Assembly: GCF_029543245.1 (NCBI RefSeq)
Contig: NZ_JARQWV010000003.1
Coordinates: forward strand, 186,001 to 250,000
From: Caulobacter endophyticus
GTDB taxonomy: Bacteria > Pseudomonadota > Alphaproteobacteria > Caulobacterales > Caulobacteraceae
Direction: 5' to 3'
DNA: 64,000 bases
Part shown: positions 41,705 through 50,843 of the stretch, piece after piece
How the letters are laid out: the number at the start of each line of letters is the position of its first letter
Position numbering within the stretch: the stretch's first letter is position 1
The notes under the pieces: model-generated
What the model saw: only the letters and a program-made list of their open reading frames with translations
What the model was told of the DNA's origin: nothing
The model's database searches: none
Program-made: the position numbers and the translations under genes

Positions 41705-42783
41705 TCGGCGGCTCCCTGGGTTTCGGCGCTGCCTGCGCCGTCGTCCTTGGCCGCTTGGTCTTTTTCCGCGGTCAGACGCTTCAGATTACGATCGATTTCG
41801 GCGGTAAAGTCGCTGCGCGCGAGATCCACCGCCACGCGCACGGCCGAGGCGAAACCGTTGGCGTCGGCGCCGCCGTGGCTCTTGACCACGATGCCATTGA
41901 GGCCCAGCAGCGGCCCGCCATTGACCCGGCCGGGATCCAGGCGCTGCTTCATCTTCTTCAGCGAACCCGAGGCGATCAGCGCGCCCAGCATGGCCAGCGG
42001 GCCGGCCGTCAGGGTCTGCTTGATCTCGTTGCCGAAGAAGCGCGCCAAGCCCTCGGCGGTCTTCAGGGCGACATTGCCGGTGAAGCCGTCGGTGACCACC
42101 ACGTCCACCGTGCCGTAGGCGATATCGGTGCCCTCGACGAAGCCGCGATAGTCGAAGTCGAAATGCGGGCTGTCCTGCAGGATGCGGTGCGCCTCGCGCA
42201 CCTCCTCGTGGCCCTTCTGCTCCTCGGAGCCGACGTTCAGAAGGCCCACGGTCGGACGGGTCGAGCCGTGGACGGCGTGGTGGAAGGCCGCGCCCATGAT
42301 CGCGAACTCGACCAGCTGCTCGGCGTCGCTCTCGACATTGGCGCCCACGTCCAGCACCGCCGAGATCCCCTTCATGGTCGGCCACGAGGCGACGATGGCC
42401 GGACGCTCGAGGTCAGCGCTCATGCGCAGGATCAGCTTGGAAATCGCCATCAAGGCGCCGGTGTTGCCGGCCGAGACGCAGGCCGCAGCCTCGCCCGAAC
42501 GGATCGCCTCGACGGCGTTCCACAGGCTGGAGCCCTTGCCCCGGCGCATGGCCTGGGCGGGCTTCTCGTCCATGGCGATGGACTTATCGGTGTGAACGAC
42601 GGTGCAGATCGCCCGCGCGGCCGGCGCCTTGGCCAGCTCGGCGTTCAGCGCGACCTCGTCGCCGTGCACCAGGAAGCGCACGTCGGGCAGGGTCTTGGCC
42701 GCGATCTCCAGCGCCGGCACGACCACGGGCGGACCGTGATCTCCGCCCATGGCGTCGATCGAGATGACTACAGGCTTGGGCAC
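41701..42783 (-). CDS. plsX: Phosphate acyltransferase PlsX
   Basis: A 360-residue enzyme converting acyl-ACP to acyl-phosphate for phospholipid synthesis. Motifs are ISIDAMGGDHGPPVVV at the N terminus, the ASVSAGNTGALMA-type segment seen as CVSAGNTGALMA, and LNVGSEEQKGHE with FVEGTDI and TDGFTGNVALKT. The start is GTG with AGGAG 12 bases upstream. It is followed by fabH with a 4-base overlap, the conserved plsX-fabH pair, and lies 84 bases downstream of the DUF177 gene. The C-terminal ~30 residues are a charged Asp/Lys/Ala tail longer than usual. Confidence 0.97.
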   Translation of the reverse strand: MPKPVVISIDAMGGDHGPPVVVPALEIAAKTLPDVRFLVHGDEVALNAELAKAPAARAICTVVHTDKSIAMDEKPAQAMRRGKGSSLWNAVEAIRSGEAAACVSAGNTGALMAISKLILRMSADLERPAIVASWPTMKGISAVLDVGANVESDAEQLVEFAIMGAAFHHAVHGSTRPTVGLLNVGSEEQKGHEEVREAHRILQDSPHFDFDYRGFVEGTDIAYGTVDVVVTDGFTGNVALKTAEGLARFFGNEIKQTLTAGPLAMLGALIASGSLKKMKQRLDPGRVNGGPLLGLNGIVVKSHGGADANGFASAVRVAVDLARSDFTAEIDRNLKRLTAEKDQAAKDDGAGSAETQGAAE

Positions 42784-42867
42784 GAGGCGCTATCGACTCC
42801 TTAGACGGTCGCGACGCGGCCGCTGATTCCCCGGCGTGATATCACGCCGAGAGGCGTAAGGGCCAAC

Positions 42868-43407
42868 TCAGCCCTCGTCGCCCTTGGTTTTCAGCCCCTT
42901 CAGGGCCGCGAACGGAGAAAGCTCAACAGGCTCGGGCGGTTGCACGAAAACCGCGCCCGGCTTGCGGGGGAACGGATCCAGCTCCAGGGCCAGGTGCTCG
43001 ATGACGTATTCGGAGACGTCGATGGTCTCGCCTTCCAGCACGTCCGGCGGATCATCGCCCTCCGGGTCCAGGCCCAGCTCGCCGCCTTCGTCCTGCGGGG
43101 CGTGCTCGCTGTTGGCCGGCAGCACGCGCAGGCTGAAGCGGGCGTCGATCGGGGTCTCGAAGTCGTCGCTGGTGACGCCGCAGGTCTGGACGACGCGGGC
43201 GCGCAGCACGCCGGACACTTCGGCGCCGTCCATCCACGAGCGCAGATAAACGTCGGCCTTCAGCTCATGCAGCGACACCAGGCCCAGTTGCTTGGCGATC
43301 GCCTTCAGCACGGTTTCGTCGGGGGCCAGCTTCAGGTCCACCCCGCCGCGATCGACGCGGGCCAGGGTGACGGTGCTGGGCCAGGGATCGATCAGACGTT
43401 CGGCCAT
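42868..43407 (-). CDS. DUF177 (YceD-like) protein
   Basis: A 179-residue acidic protein of the DUF177/YceD family, which in many bacteria sits before rpmF-plsX and is linked to 23S rRNA accumulation. The sequence has the family's Cys in VVQTCGVTSDDF near residue 86, the LRVLP turn and the acidic stretch DDPPDVLEGETIDVSEYVIEHLALELDPFPRKPG, which contains the hallmark LxLDPFPRKPG. No rpmF lies here, and plsX follows directly. The start overlaps the end of the cytochrome bc1 chaperone gene by 16 bases. Confidence 0.9.
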   Translation of the reverse strand: MAERLIDPWPSTVTLARVDRGGVDLKLAPDETVLKAIAKQLGLVSLHELKADVYLRSWMDGAEVSGVLRARVVQTCGVTSDDFETPIDARFSLRVLPANSEHAPQDEGGELGLDPEGDDPPDVLEGETIDVSEYVIEHLALELDPFPRKPGAVFVQPPEPVELSPFAALKGLKTKGDEG

Positions 43408-43922
43408 TGCACCTCTCCGTTCAGCAGCGCGTCGAGCGACTGGCCTGCCAGAGCTTCGCGCGCCGACCGCACATAGGCGCTAACCGTCGCCACGTCACCC
43501 TCGCCGCGCTCCTCGAAGATGGTGCGGGCCAGCGCCGCATCCAGTTCGGCGGTGTCGGGCAGCGTCGCGAACGCCTCGTCATAGGTCTTCAGCCGGCCGT
43601 AGAAGGCCCCGGCCAGCTTCTTCATCTTCTTGCCGACCGCCGTGTCGGACACGCCGATCTCGCGGAAGGCGTCATCGAGCCCGCGCACATAGGAATCGAA
43701 CACCGACTGGGAGGTCTCGGCCGCAGCCTCGCCCTGCCCTTTCAGCCGCTCGATCACCAGCACGACATGCAGGGTGAAGAGCTCGAACCGGCCCTCCATC
43801 GAGTCGCGAACGCCGAATTCGGCGTAGAATCGCGGAGAGCGGGCCTGGGCGACCGCCGAGGCATAGAGCTTTTCCCCCGCCAGCTTCGCGGGCCTGGGCT
43901 TGAGTAGCCGTTCCAGAAACAT
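43392..43922 (-). CDS. Ubiquinol-cytochrome c chaperone family protein (CBP3/UQCC-like)
   Basis: A 176-residue soluble protein. The domain begins LYASAVAQARSPRFYAEFGVRDSMEGRFELF, of which FYAEFGVRDSMEGRF is the recognised family core, followed by LHVVLVIERLKG and an YVRGLDDAFREIGVSDTAVGKKMK segment typical of bacterial homologues of mitochondrial CBP3. CBP3 helps cytochrome b synthesis and assembly into the bc1 complex; the bacterial role is inferred. It is first gene of the set bc1 chaperone-DUF177-plsX-fabH on the minus strand and is divergent from bamE (121-base gap). Confidence 0.88.
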   Translation of the reverse strand: MFLERLLKPRPAKLAGEKLYASAVAQARSPRFYAEFGVRDSMEGRFELFTLHVVLVIERLKGQGEAAAETSQSVFDSYVRGLDDAFREIGVSDTAVGKKMKKLAGAFYGRLKTYDEAFATLPDTAELDAALARTIFEERGEGDVATVSAYVRSAREALAGQSLDALLNGEVQWPNV

Positions 43923-44043
43923 TCCACGCCTCTATTTCGCCGCGAGCCGCCTCTAGATCGCCTGAGCATCCACGCGGGCCATTGAACTAAGCCCGCGCGG
44001 GCGATAGGTCAAAGTCCAGCCTTCTTCCGGTTCCGGAGCCTCA

Positions 44044-44532
44044 ATGTCTCGCCCCGCCGTTTTCGCCGCCGCCGTCATCGGCCTCGCCGCCGTCGCCGGA
44101 GGCTGCACGCCGCTGACGAGCTATTCGGGCTTCCAGGCCATCGAGGCCAAGCCGACCGACATGAAGGTGGGCGAGGACAGCAAGTCGACCGTCCGTGAAA
44201 AGCTGGGCTCGCCGTCGGCGGTGTCCACCTTCGACAGCAACGCCTGGTACTACATCTCGCAGACCACCGACCGCGTGGCCTTCTACAAGCCGCGCGTGAT
44301 CAAGCGCGACGTGGTGGCGATCAAGTTCGACGCCGCCGACGAGAAGGTCGCCTCGGTCGACACCTTCACCCTGAAGGACGGCAAGGTCATCGCCTACAAC
44401 GGTCGCGAAACCCCGACCCGCGGTCGCGAGATGACCGTGCTGGAGCAGTTGCTCGGCACCGTCGGTCGCGGTGGCATGCTGCCCCAGGACGACGAGGGCG
44501 TGCCCGGCACCCGCCCCGGCGACCGTCGCTAG
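44044..44532 (+). CDS. bamE: Outer membrane assembly lipoprotein BamE (SmpA/OmlA)
   Basis: A 162-residue lipoprotein. The signal ends in the lipobox VAGGC (Cys about 21). The SmpA/OmlA domain (about 35-110) contains KVGEDSKSTVREKLGSPS and the aromatic WYYISQ turn, with KPRVIKRDVVAIKFD following. A proline/glycine-rich tail is present after residue 130. BamE stabilises the BAM complex that inserts beta-barrel proteins such as the TonB receptor and autotransporter encoded in this window. It stands alone, divergent from the bc1-chaperone unit. Confidence 0.93.
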   Translation: MSRPAVFAAAVIGLAAVAGGCTPLTSYSGFQAIEAKPTDMKVGEDSKSTVREKLGSPSAVSTFDSNAWYYISQTTDRVAFYKPRVIKRDVVAIKFDAADEKVASVDTFTLKDGKVIAYNGRETPTRGREMTVLEQLLGTVGRGGMLPQDDEGVPGTRPGDRR

Positions 44533-44544
44533 GCTGACGATTAA

Positions 44545-44558
44545 GTCGGTTAACCGAC
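44545..44558. promoter_or_regulatory. Perfect 14-bp palindrome GTCGGTTAACCGAC
   Basis: The palindrome lies 12 bases after the bamE stop and 155 bases before the receiver-protein GTG. Its self-complementary arms touch, so it suits a dimeric regulator rather than a terminator hairpin. TTAA elements flank and occupy it (TTAA at 44541-44544 and TTAAC at 44550-44554), but with a 5-base gap rather than the 7 of a CtrA box. Confidence 0.35.
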
Positions 44559-44713
44559 ACTTCAACCTTACCGAAGCTTGACCATAAGCGCGTGATTTCG
44601 TGCGACTTTTTGTCGCCGCATCAACGTTTCCTCAAGCACGCCCGTCACAACCTTTCCGTCTGGTCGACGCTGGGGCCCCAACCCTGGCGCTGATTGCTCT
44701 GGGGGAGAAGGTC

Positions 44714-45271
44714 GTGAGCGCGCTCGATCTGCGGGCGTTGACGATGCTTATCGTCGACGACAACGCCAACATGCGCGGCATTCTGTCCGCGATCCTGAAG
44801 TCCGCCGGCGTGCGGCGCATCCTCGAGGCCGGCGACGGCGTCGAGGGACTGAAGCTGTTTTCCGAGCGCGAGGTCGACATCGTGTTCACCGACCTGATGA
44901 TGCAGCCGGTGGACGGACTGTCGTTCGTGCACTGGATCCGCAACTCGCAGGCCAGCCCGAACCCGTACGCGCCGATCATCATGATGACCGGCCACGCCAC
45001 CCGCCGCAGCCTGGATGAAGCCAGGATGGCCGGGGTGACCGAGTTCCTGGCCAAGCCGCTGAACGCGCGCGGGGTGATGCACCGCATCAACGAGGTCATC
45101 AACAATCCGCGGGATTTCGTCCGCACGCAGGCCTATTTCGGCCCCTGCCGCCGTCGACGTATCGACCACGACTTCACCGGCGACGAGCGCCGCGGCGCCC
45201 AGCCCACGCCGACTCTGCTGGGCGGCGAGGCCGACACGGCCTACGACTTCGATCCCGAAGAGGTCTACTGA
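44714..45271 (+). CDS. Single-domain response regulator with C-terminal tail
   Basis: A 185-residue protein. The receiver domain (about 10-135) has LIVDDNANMRG (acidic pocket near residue 15), phosphoacceptor Asp in VFTDLMMQPVDG, the Thr in MMTGHA and Lys in FLAKPLN. The last ~45 residues are an Arg-rich then acidic tail (CRRRRIDHDF and YDFDPEEVY) without a recognised output domain. The start is GTG with GGGGGAGAAGG upstream; codons reaching 44600 are leader. It has no kinase partner next to it. It could be a signalling shuttle like other single-receiver proteins of Caulobacter, or act through the tail. Confidence 0.85.
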   Translation: MSALDLRALTMLIVDDNANMRGILSAILKSAGVRRILEAGDGVEGLKLFSEREVDIVFTDLMMQPVDGLSFVHWIRNSQASPNPYAPIIMMTGHATRRSLDEARMAGVTEFLAKPLNARGVMHRINEVINNPRDFVRTQAYFGPCRRRRIDHDFTGDERRGAQPTPTLLGGEADTAYDFDPEEVY

Positions 45272-45283
45272 TCCTTCCGCGAC

Positions 45284-45317
45284 GAAAAACGCCCCGGAGC
45301 ATAAGCTCCGGGGCGTT
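45284..45317. terminator. Strong terminator between receiver gene and hppA
   Basis: ACGCCCCGGAGC (45289-45300) pairs perfectly with GCTCCGGGGCGT (45305-45316) around ATAA. On the minus strand it is followed by TTTTTCG, serving hppA; on the plus strand TCTCGTT follows, a weaker terminator for the receiver gene. Confidence 0.9.
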
Positions 45318-45339
45318 CTCGTTCAGACCGGTATCAAGA

Positions 45340-47475
45340 TCAGCCGTGGGCCAGCACCGCCAGGAGCAGCAGGGCCACGATGTTGGTGATCTTGATCATC
45401 GGGTTCACGGCAGGACCCGAGGTGTCCTTGTAGGGGTCGCCGACGGTGTCGCCGGTGACGGCCGCCTTGTGGGTGTCGCCGCCCTTCTTGTGCAAGACGC
45501 CGTCCTTGTCGGTGAAGCCCTCCTCGATCACCTTCTTGGCGTTGTCCCAGGCGCCGCCGCCGCTGGTCATCGAGACCGCGACGAACAGGCCGGTGACGAT
45601 CACCCCCATCAGCATGGCGCCGAGACAGGCGAAGGCGTCGACCTTGCCGGCGATGGCGTTGATGACGAAGAACAGCGCCACCGGCGAAACCACCGGCAGC
45701 AGGGACGGCACGATCATCTCGCGGATGGCCGCCTTAGTCAGGATGTCGACCGCCTTGCCGTATTCGGGCTTGGTCTCGTAGGTCATGATGCCCGGGTTGT
45801 CGCGGAACTGGCGACGGACCTCGGCCACCACCGACTCGGCCGCGCGGCCGACGGCGGTCATCGACAGGCCGCCGAACAGGAACGGCAGCAGACCCCCGAA
45901 CAGCAGGCCGACCACGACATAGGGGTTGGACAGGTCGAAGCTAACCGCCCCCATGCCGTCGAAGAAGCTGCCCGGCGCGGCGTTCTCGGAGAAGAACTTC
46001 AGGTCTTCCGTATAGGCCGCGAACAGCACCAGAGCCCCCAGGCCGGCCGAGCCGATGGCATAGCCCTTGGTGACGGCCTTGGTGGTGTTGCCGACCGCGT
46101 CGAGAGCGTCGGTGGTGACGCGGACTTCCGGCGGCAGGCCGGCCATTTCGGCGATGCCGCCGGCGTTGTCGGTGACGGGACCGAAGGCGTCCAGCGCGAC
46201 GATGAAGCCGGCCAGGGACAGCATGGTGGTGGTGGCGATGGCGATGCCGAACAGGCCCGCCAGGTTATAGGTCACCACGATGCCGACGATGATGGTCAGG
46301 GCCGGCAGGGCCGTGGACTCCAGCGACATCGCCAGGCCCTGGATGACATTGGTGCCGTGGCCGGACACGCTGGCCTGCGCCACCGACTTCACCGGACGGA
46401 AGCCCGTGCCGGTGTAGTACTCGGTGATCACCACGATCAGAGCCGTCACCACCAGGCCCGCGAGGCCGCAGTAGAACAGGTTGTCGGCGGTGAACATCCG
46501 GCCGTCGAGCTCGATCGCGGTCGGAACCAGCTGGTGGATCACCCACCACACGGCCGGCACCGACAGCACGCCGGTGACGATCAGGCCCTGGTAGAGGGCG
46601 CCCATGATGTTGTTCTTCTTGCCCAGCCGGACGAAGAACGCGCCGATGATCGAGGTGGCGATGCACACCGCGCAGATCGCAAGCGGCAGCAGCATCATCG
46701 AACCGACGACGTCGGTGCCGGTGAAGAAGATCGCCGCCAGCACCATGGTGGCGACCGTGGTCACCGCATAGGTCTCGAACAGGTCGGCGGCCATGCCGGC
46801 GCAGTCGCCGACGTTGTCGCCCACATTGTCGGCGATGGTCGCGGCGTTGCGGGGGTCGTCCTCGGGAATGCCCGCCTCGACCTTGCCGACGAGGTCGCCG
46901 CCCACGTCGGCGCCCTTGGTGAAGATACCCCCGCCCAGGCGGGCGAAGATCGAGATCAAGCTGGCGCCGAAGCCCAGCGCCACCAGCGAGTCGATGACGA
47001 CACGGTCGGTGCCCTCATGTCCGACCGACAGCAGCAGGGCGAAGTAGCCCGCGACGCCGATCAGGGCGAAGCCGGCCACCAACATGCCGGTGACGGCGCC
47101 CGAGGTGAAGGCCATCGACAGGCCCTTGCCCAGCCCCTCGGACGAGGCCTGGGCGGTGCGGACGTTGGCGCGAACCGAGATCAGCATGCCGGCGAAGCCC
47201 GCCAGGCCCGAGAGGATCGCGCCCAGCGCGAAACCGACGGGCTGCTCCCAGCCCTTGAAGAAGAATGCGAGCAAAGCCACGACCACGACGCCGACGATGG
47301 CGATGGTCGTGTACTGACGGTTCAGATAGGCCTGAGCGCCTTCCTGAATGGCCGCGGCGATCTCCTGCATCTTCGCATCGCCCGGCGAGGCCTTCAAAAG
47401 CCTGGCGGTCTGAACCGCGCCATACAGCACCGCCAGAAGCCCGGCGCCGATGGCTACGTAAAGCCAAGAACTCAT
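45340..47475 (-). CDS. hppA: Membrane-bound H+-translocating pyrophosphatase, K+-independent type
   Basis: A 711-residue protein with about 16 membrane helices that couples pyrophosphate hydrolysis to ion pumping. The substrate motifs are [23 protein letters not shown] and [21 protein letters not shown], represented by DVGGDLVGK and [12 protein letters not shown]. The segment [12 protein letters not shown] carries Lys at the position that is Ala in K+-dependent forms, so this is the K+-independent H+ pump. The start [12 protein letters not shown] is preferred over the longer frame, which adds an arginine/proline tail with no membrane signature. It recovers energy from biosynthetic pyrophosphate and stands alone, ending in a strong terminator. 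Confidence 0.96.
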   Translation of the reverse strand: MSSWLYVAIGAGLLAVLYGAVQTARLLKASPGDAKMQEIAAAIQEGAQAYLNRQYTTIAIVGVVVVALLAFFFKGWEQPVGFALGAILSGLAGFAGMLISVRANVRTAQASSEGLGKGLSMAFTSGAVTGMLVAGFALIGVAGYFALLLSVGHEGTDRVVIDSLVALGFGASLISIFARLGGGIFTKGADVGGDLVGKVEAGIPEDDPRNAATIADNVGDNVGDCAGMAADLFETYAVTTVATMVLAAIFFTGTDVVGSMMLLPLAICAVCIATSIIGAFFVRLGKKNNIMGALYQGLIVTGVLSVPAVWWVIHQLVPTAIELDGRMFTADNLFYCGLAGLVVTALIVVITEYYTGTGFRPVKSVAQASVSGHGTNVIQGLAMSLESTALPALTIIVGIVVTYNLAGLFGIAIATTTMLSLAGFIVALDAFGPVTDNAGGIAEMAGLPPEVRVTTDALDAVGNTTKAVTKGYAIGSAGLGALVLFAAYTEDLKFFSENAAPGSFFDGMGAVSFDLSNPYVVVGLLFGGLLPFLFGGLSMTAVGRAAESVVAEVRRQFRDNPGIMTYETKPEYGKAVDILTKAAIREMIVPSLLPVVSPVALFFVINAIAGKVDAFACLGAMLMGVIVTGLFVAVSMTSGGGAWDNAKKVIEEGFTDKDGVLHKKGGDTHKAAVTGDTVGDPYKDTSGPAVNPMIKITNIVALLLLAVLAHG

Positions 47476-47689
47476 GGGTGTTGTGCCCCTTCGTGTTTCA
47501 ATCACGAGGGGTCGCGGTTCCCGGCATGGAGGATCGACGAGCGCCCCAGGCCAGGAGCGGCGGGCGGGCCTTAGGGCCTCATTCCCCCTCGAAGCTCCCT
47601 GATCTGGCCCCGACATCGGCGCCAGGGGGAAACACTGACATTCACAAGCCTAGCGCGCAACCGCTTGCGAGAACGGCGTTCGCGAAGCT

Positions 47690-48214
47690 TCAGGGGATGA
47701 TCGGGGCCGAATCGACGGGCGCCGGTGCCGGCTTGACGGCGGCCTTCGGCGCGGGCTTGGGCGGCGGCACGAAGTTGCGCGGGGTCTGCTTGCCGATGGT
47801 CACCGCGGCGACCTTGCCCTTGCCGACCAGCGCGACGGCCTCGCGCATGACGATCGCCTTCACCTTGCCCTCGTCGAGCAGGACGTAGCTGCCCGGCTTG
47901 TTCAGCGGCTGCTTGTGGGCCGCGCGCACCAGGGCGTCGCGCAGCAGCGGCTCCTTGCCGGCGAAGGCGGTGACGTCCCCGGCCGGCGGCAGGGTCAGGG
48001 AGAGTTCAACGAAGATGTAGTTGATCAGGCGTCCCTCGACGACGATCGGCAGGGCCATCGACCCCAGCTTGATCACCGGATCTTCCTTTTCCTTCTCGCC
48101 CTCCCCGCCTTCCTTCTTCTTCTCCTTGCCGGAGGCGAAAGCGGGCGCGGCGCACAGCACCAGCGGCGCGGTGAATGCGAGCACGGCGCGGCGAGACAGG
48201 ATGGCACGGGTCAT
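47690..48214 (-). CDS. Exported protein with FliL-like stretch, unknown function
   Basis: A 174-residue protein. The N terminus AILSRRAVLAFTAPLVL (twin-arginine-like) leads to a probable cleavage near AFASG. A 20-residue Lys/Glu/Gly-rich charged segment follows. The body (about 50-140) has VIKLGSMALPIVVEGRLINY and LRDALVRAAHKQP, which faintly resemble FliL-type domains but are not enough to assign the family. The C terminus is a proline/alanine/lysine tail ending PVDSAPIIP. It is 59 bases upstream of thiL's downstream end region, in reverse order, with thiL on the same strand before it, so it may be the last gene of the glyA-nrdR-ribH-nusB-thiL run. Confidence 0.65.
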   Translation of the reverse strand: MTRAILSRRAVLAFTAPLVLCAAPAFASGKEKKKEGGEGEKEKEDPVIKLGSMALPIVVEGRLINYIFVELSLTLPPAGDVTAFAGKEPLLRDALVRAAHKQPLNKPGSYVLLDEGKVKAIVMREAVALVGKGKVAAVTIGKQTPRNFVPPPKPAPKAAVKPAPAPVDSAPIIP

Positions 48215-48273
48215 GCCCGAGCCATTAACCGAGAAGGCTTGAGGTTTCGCTACCGGGCGGGACGGGGCCCGCC

Positions 48274-49356
48274 TCAGCCGTGCAGCCAGCCTAGCCGCTG
48301 GGGCGTGATGTCCTTGCCCTTGAACAGGGCGGCCACGCCCTCCCCTTCCACGAACTCGCCGATGTCGCGCACCGGCAGGCCGGCGGCGAAGGCGGCGGCC
48401 TGGAAGGCCGCGACGTCGGCGGCGGGAACGGCGCAGACAACCTCGTAGTCGTCGCCGCCCGAAGCCAGCGACATGCGGGCCTCGCCGCGCTCGGGCTGTG
48501 CTTCCAGCCACTTGCGGGCGCCGGTCGACAGCGGCAGACGGTCGAGGTCGACCTTGACCTGCAGGCCGCTGGCCTTGGCGATGTGGCCGGCGTCGGCCAG
48601 CAGGCCGTCGGAGACGTCGGCGGCGGCGTGGGCGAACTGGCGCAGGGCCTCGCGCAGCGCCAGGCGCGGCGCAGGCGTGCGATAGCGGCGCACGAGGCCG
48701 CCATCGGGATCCTCGACCTCGCCCCAGTGCGCCAGCAAGCCAAGCCAGCCGTCGCCGATGCTGCCGGACACCATCAGCCGGTCGCCCGCCTTGGCGCCGC
48801 GACGCAGGACGGCCGCCCCTTGCGGGACCCAGCCCAGCAGTGTCGCAGAAACGACCATGGCTCCGGAGGTGGTGACCGTGTCGCCGCCCAGAAGATTGAC
48901 GCCAAAAGCCTGGCCGTCCTCGGCCAAACCGCGAGCGAAGGTCTCGCGATCCTCGACCGTCGTGCCCGAGGGCCAGCCGACGGCCAGGAAGTAGCCGTAG
49001 GGCTCCGCGCCCTTGGCGGCGAGGTCCGAGAGATTGGTGCGCAGCAAACGACGGGCGACGATGTCGAGATCCTCGCCGGCCAGGAAGTGCACGCCGGCGA
49101 CCATGGCGTCCTTGGTGATCACCAGGTCGTAGCCAGGGCGCGAGGGCAGCACCGCCGCGTCGTCGAGCAGGTCGAGCGCGACGGGATCACCGTTGGTCAG
49201 CGGACGCAGATGGGTCGCGATCAGCTCGAACTCGTCCGGACCCGACGGCGCGGCCGCGGGAGGGACGTCGTCGAACCATGACTCATCGTCCTCCGCCGCC
49301 GGCGCGGCGGCCGGGGCGGGATCGTCGAACCAGTCGTCGTCAGACTCGGGCGTCAC
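48274..49356 (-). CDS. thiL: Thiamine-monophosphate kinase with acidic N-terminal repeats
   Basis: A 360-residue enzyme that phosphorylates thiamine monophosphate to thiamine diphosphate. The kinase part begins [13 protein letters not shown] near residue 40, with LLDDAAVLP (metal/ATP-loop), [31 protein letters not shown] and the late [13 protein letters not shown]. Before it lies an acidic/Ala-Pro segment in which [14 protein letters not shown] and [14 protein letters not shown] form two copies of one unit. Ordinary ThiL starts at EFELI, so this extension of about 40 residues is unusual. The GTG start lies inside the nusB 3' end (17-base overlap); longer frames overlap nusB further. Confidence 0.93.
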   Translation of the reverse strand: MTPESDDDWFDDPAPAAAPAAEDDESWFDDVPPAAAPSGPDEFELIATHLRPLTNGDPVALDLLDDAAVLPSRPGYDLVITKDAMVAGVHFLAGEDLDIVARRLLRTNLSDLAAKGAEPYGYFLAVGWPSGTTVEDRETFARGLAEDGQAFGVNLLGGDTVTTSGAMVVSATLLGWVPQGAAVLRRGAKAGDRLMVSGSIGDGWLGLLAHWGEVEDPDGGLVRRYRTPAPRLALREALRQFAHAAADVSDGLLADAGHIAKASGLQVKVDLDRLPLSTGARKWLEAQPERGEARMSLASGGDDYEVVCAVPAADVAAFQAAAFAAGLPVRDIGEFVEGEGVAALFKGKDITPQRLGWLHG

Positions 49357-49795
49357 GCGCGATGGCGTCCAGGGCGCCGTTGATGAAGCCGGCTTCCGGC
49401 CCCTCGAAGAACGACTTGGCGATCTCGACATACTCGTCGATCACCACCTCGGTCGGAACGTCCGGGCGGTTCATCAGCTCGTAGGCCCCGGCGCGCAGCA
49501 CGGCGCGGGCGGTGGCGTCCAGGCGCTCGAGCTTCCAGCCCGAGGCCAGGCGGCGCACGATGGCCGGATCGATGATCGCCTGCTTGGAGACGACGCCCTT
49601 CACCAGGTCGGCGAAGAAGCTCTCGTCGGCCTGGGCCAATTGCGCGCCTTCGGTGTCTTCGACGGCGCGGTCGAAGCGGTGCTCGGAAAACTCGCGCACG
49701 ACGGCGTCGACGCCGGCGCCGGAGACTTCCATCTGATAGAGGGCCTGAACGGCCGCCAGACGGGAAACGGAACGGGGCTGGATGCGCTTGCTCAT
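49340..49795 (-). CDS. nusB: Transcription antitermination factor NusB
   Basis: A 151-residue RNA-binding protein of the rRNA antitermination complex. Signatures are [15 protein letters not shown] near the N terminus and [54 protein letters not shown]; the short part [12 protein letters not shown] plus GFINGALD is the family end motif. The ATG overlaps the ribH stop as ATGA. The order ribH-nusB-thiL is strongly conserved in alphaproteobacteria. Its 3' end contains the thiL start. Confidence 0.96.
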   Translation of the reverse strand: MSKRIQPRSVSRLAAVQALYQMEVSGAGVDAVVREFSEHRFDRAVEDTEGAQLAQADESFFADLVKGVVSKQAIIDPAIVRRLASGWKLERLDATARAVLRAGAYELMNRPDVPTEVVIDEYVEIAKSFFEGPEAGFINGALDAIARDARV

Positions 49796-50256
49796 CGCGC
49801 TTGTCCCGACAGCTGACGCTTCAAACCCACGATCTCCAGGCATTCCCGAGCGGCTTGGCCCCCGCGGTCGCCCTGCGAGAGGCGCGCGCGATTCCAGGCC
49901 TGATCCTCGTCATCAACCGTCAACACGCCGTAACCAATGGCCAACCTTTTTCCGACGGCCAGATCCTGCAAGCCACGGGCGGTCTCGTTGGACACGATCT
50001 CGAAGTGGTAGGTCTCGCCGCGCACAACGGCGCCCAGCGCGATATAGCCGTCGTAGCGCACACCCGACGGGCCCTTGCCAGCCTCTTCGGCGATGGCGAT
50101 GGCGGCGGGGATCTGCATGGCGTCCGAGACCGTGACGACCTCGTACTCCGCGCCCTGGGCCTCGATCGCCTGCACGGCGCCGGCCAGCAGCGCGTCCGAC
50201 AGGCCCGAATAACGGCGCCCCTCGACGATCAGCAGACGAATCCTGTCTTCCACCAT
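49792..50256 (-). CDS. ribH: 6,7-dimethyl-8-ribityllumazine synthase
   Basis: A 154-residue lumazine synthase, the penultimate riboflavin step. The start [16 protein letters not shown] leads to [16 protein letters not shown] (substrate loop), the conserved [27 protein letters not shown] (shortened motif GAVVRGET plus HF) and the C-terminal [15 protein letters not shown]. The ATG at 50256 with AGAGGCAT upstream is preferred to 12 extra codons. In many Caulobacterales the genes ribD, ribE and ribBA lie between nrdR and ribH; here nrdR is only 81 bases away and the rest of the pathway must be elsewhere. Confidence 0.96.
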   Translation of the reverse strand: MVEDRIRLLIVEGRRYSGLSDALLAGAVQAIEAQGAEYEVVTVSDAMQIPAAIAIAEEAGKGPSGVRYDGYIALGAVVRGETYHFEIVSNETARGLQDLAVGKRLAIGYGVLTVDDEDQAWNRARLSQGDRGGQAARECLEIVGLKRQLSGQAR

Positions 50257-50337
50257 ATGCCTCTGAACTCCTGGGCGGACGGGAGGCCTCATTGGGCCGT
50301 CACACGCCGACCCGAAAAAACGAATCGTAGAATGCGC

Positions 50338-50811
50338 CTATAGCTCGTCTTCGGCGACGTCGCTCAAGCCTTCTTCGCCCAAAAACTTCGCGAAATCACT
50401 GGTCTCCCGGAAATCGCGATAAACCGAGGCGTAGCGGACATAGGCCACGTCATCGAGCGACTTGAGAGCCTTCATCACCATTTCGCCCACGACCGACGAC
50501 TGAAGCTCGGTCTCGCCCTGGCTTTCCAGCTGGCGAACGATGCCGTTGACCATCCGCTCGACCCGCTCGCCCTCGATCGGCCGCTTGCGGGTGGCCAGCG
50601 AGATCGAACGCATCAGCTTGTCGCGGTCGAACGGCGAGCGACGGCCCGACCGCTTGACGATGATCAGTTCACGGAGCTGGACGCGCTCGAAGGTGGTGAA
50701 GCGGCCGCCGCATTCCGGGCAGAGGCGGCGACGGCGGATGGCCGCGCCGTCTTCCGACGGGCGGCTGTCCTTCACCTGGCTTTCGGCGTGGCCGCAGAAT
50801 GGGCAGCGCAT
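50338..50811 (-). CDS. nrdR: Transcriptional repressor NrdR
   Basis: A 157-residue repressor of ribonucleotide reductase genes. Residues 1-35 form the zinc ribbon [18 protein letters not shown]...LCPECGGRF, with the four Cys in two CxxC pairs. An ATP-cone domain follows (about 50-140): [19 protein letters not shown] and [13 protein letters not shown]. It senses ATP/dATP to control nrd operons. It follows glyA by 32 bases on the same strand, a widely conserved pairing, and has a typical length. Confidence 0.96.
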   Translation of the reverse strand: MRCPFCGHAESQVKDSRPSEDGAAIRRRRLCPECGGRFTTFERVQLRELIIVKRSGRRSPFDRDKLMRSISLATRKRPIEGERVERMVNGIVRQLESQGETELQSSVVGEMVMKALKSLDDVAYVRYASVYRDFRETSDFAKFLGEEGLSDVAEDEL

Positions 50812-50843
50812 GATCTTGGGCCCTCCCCTGCGGCCTTAGGCCA

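Noticed and set aside
44541..44554. TTAA...TTAAC pair downstream of bamE as a CtrA box
   Set aside because: The two halves are 5 bases apart, whereas the CtrA consensus has 7; the sequence is better read as the palindrome GTCGGTTAACCGAC.
50257..50337. FMN riboswitch before ribH
   Set aside because: Only 81 bases separate nrdR from ribH, too short for the conserved FMN element, and no RFN-like pairing is seen.
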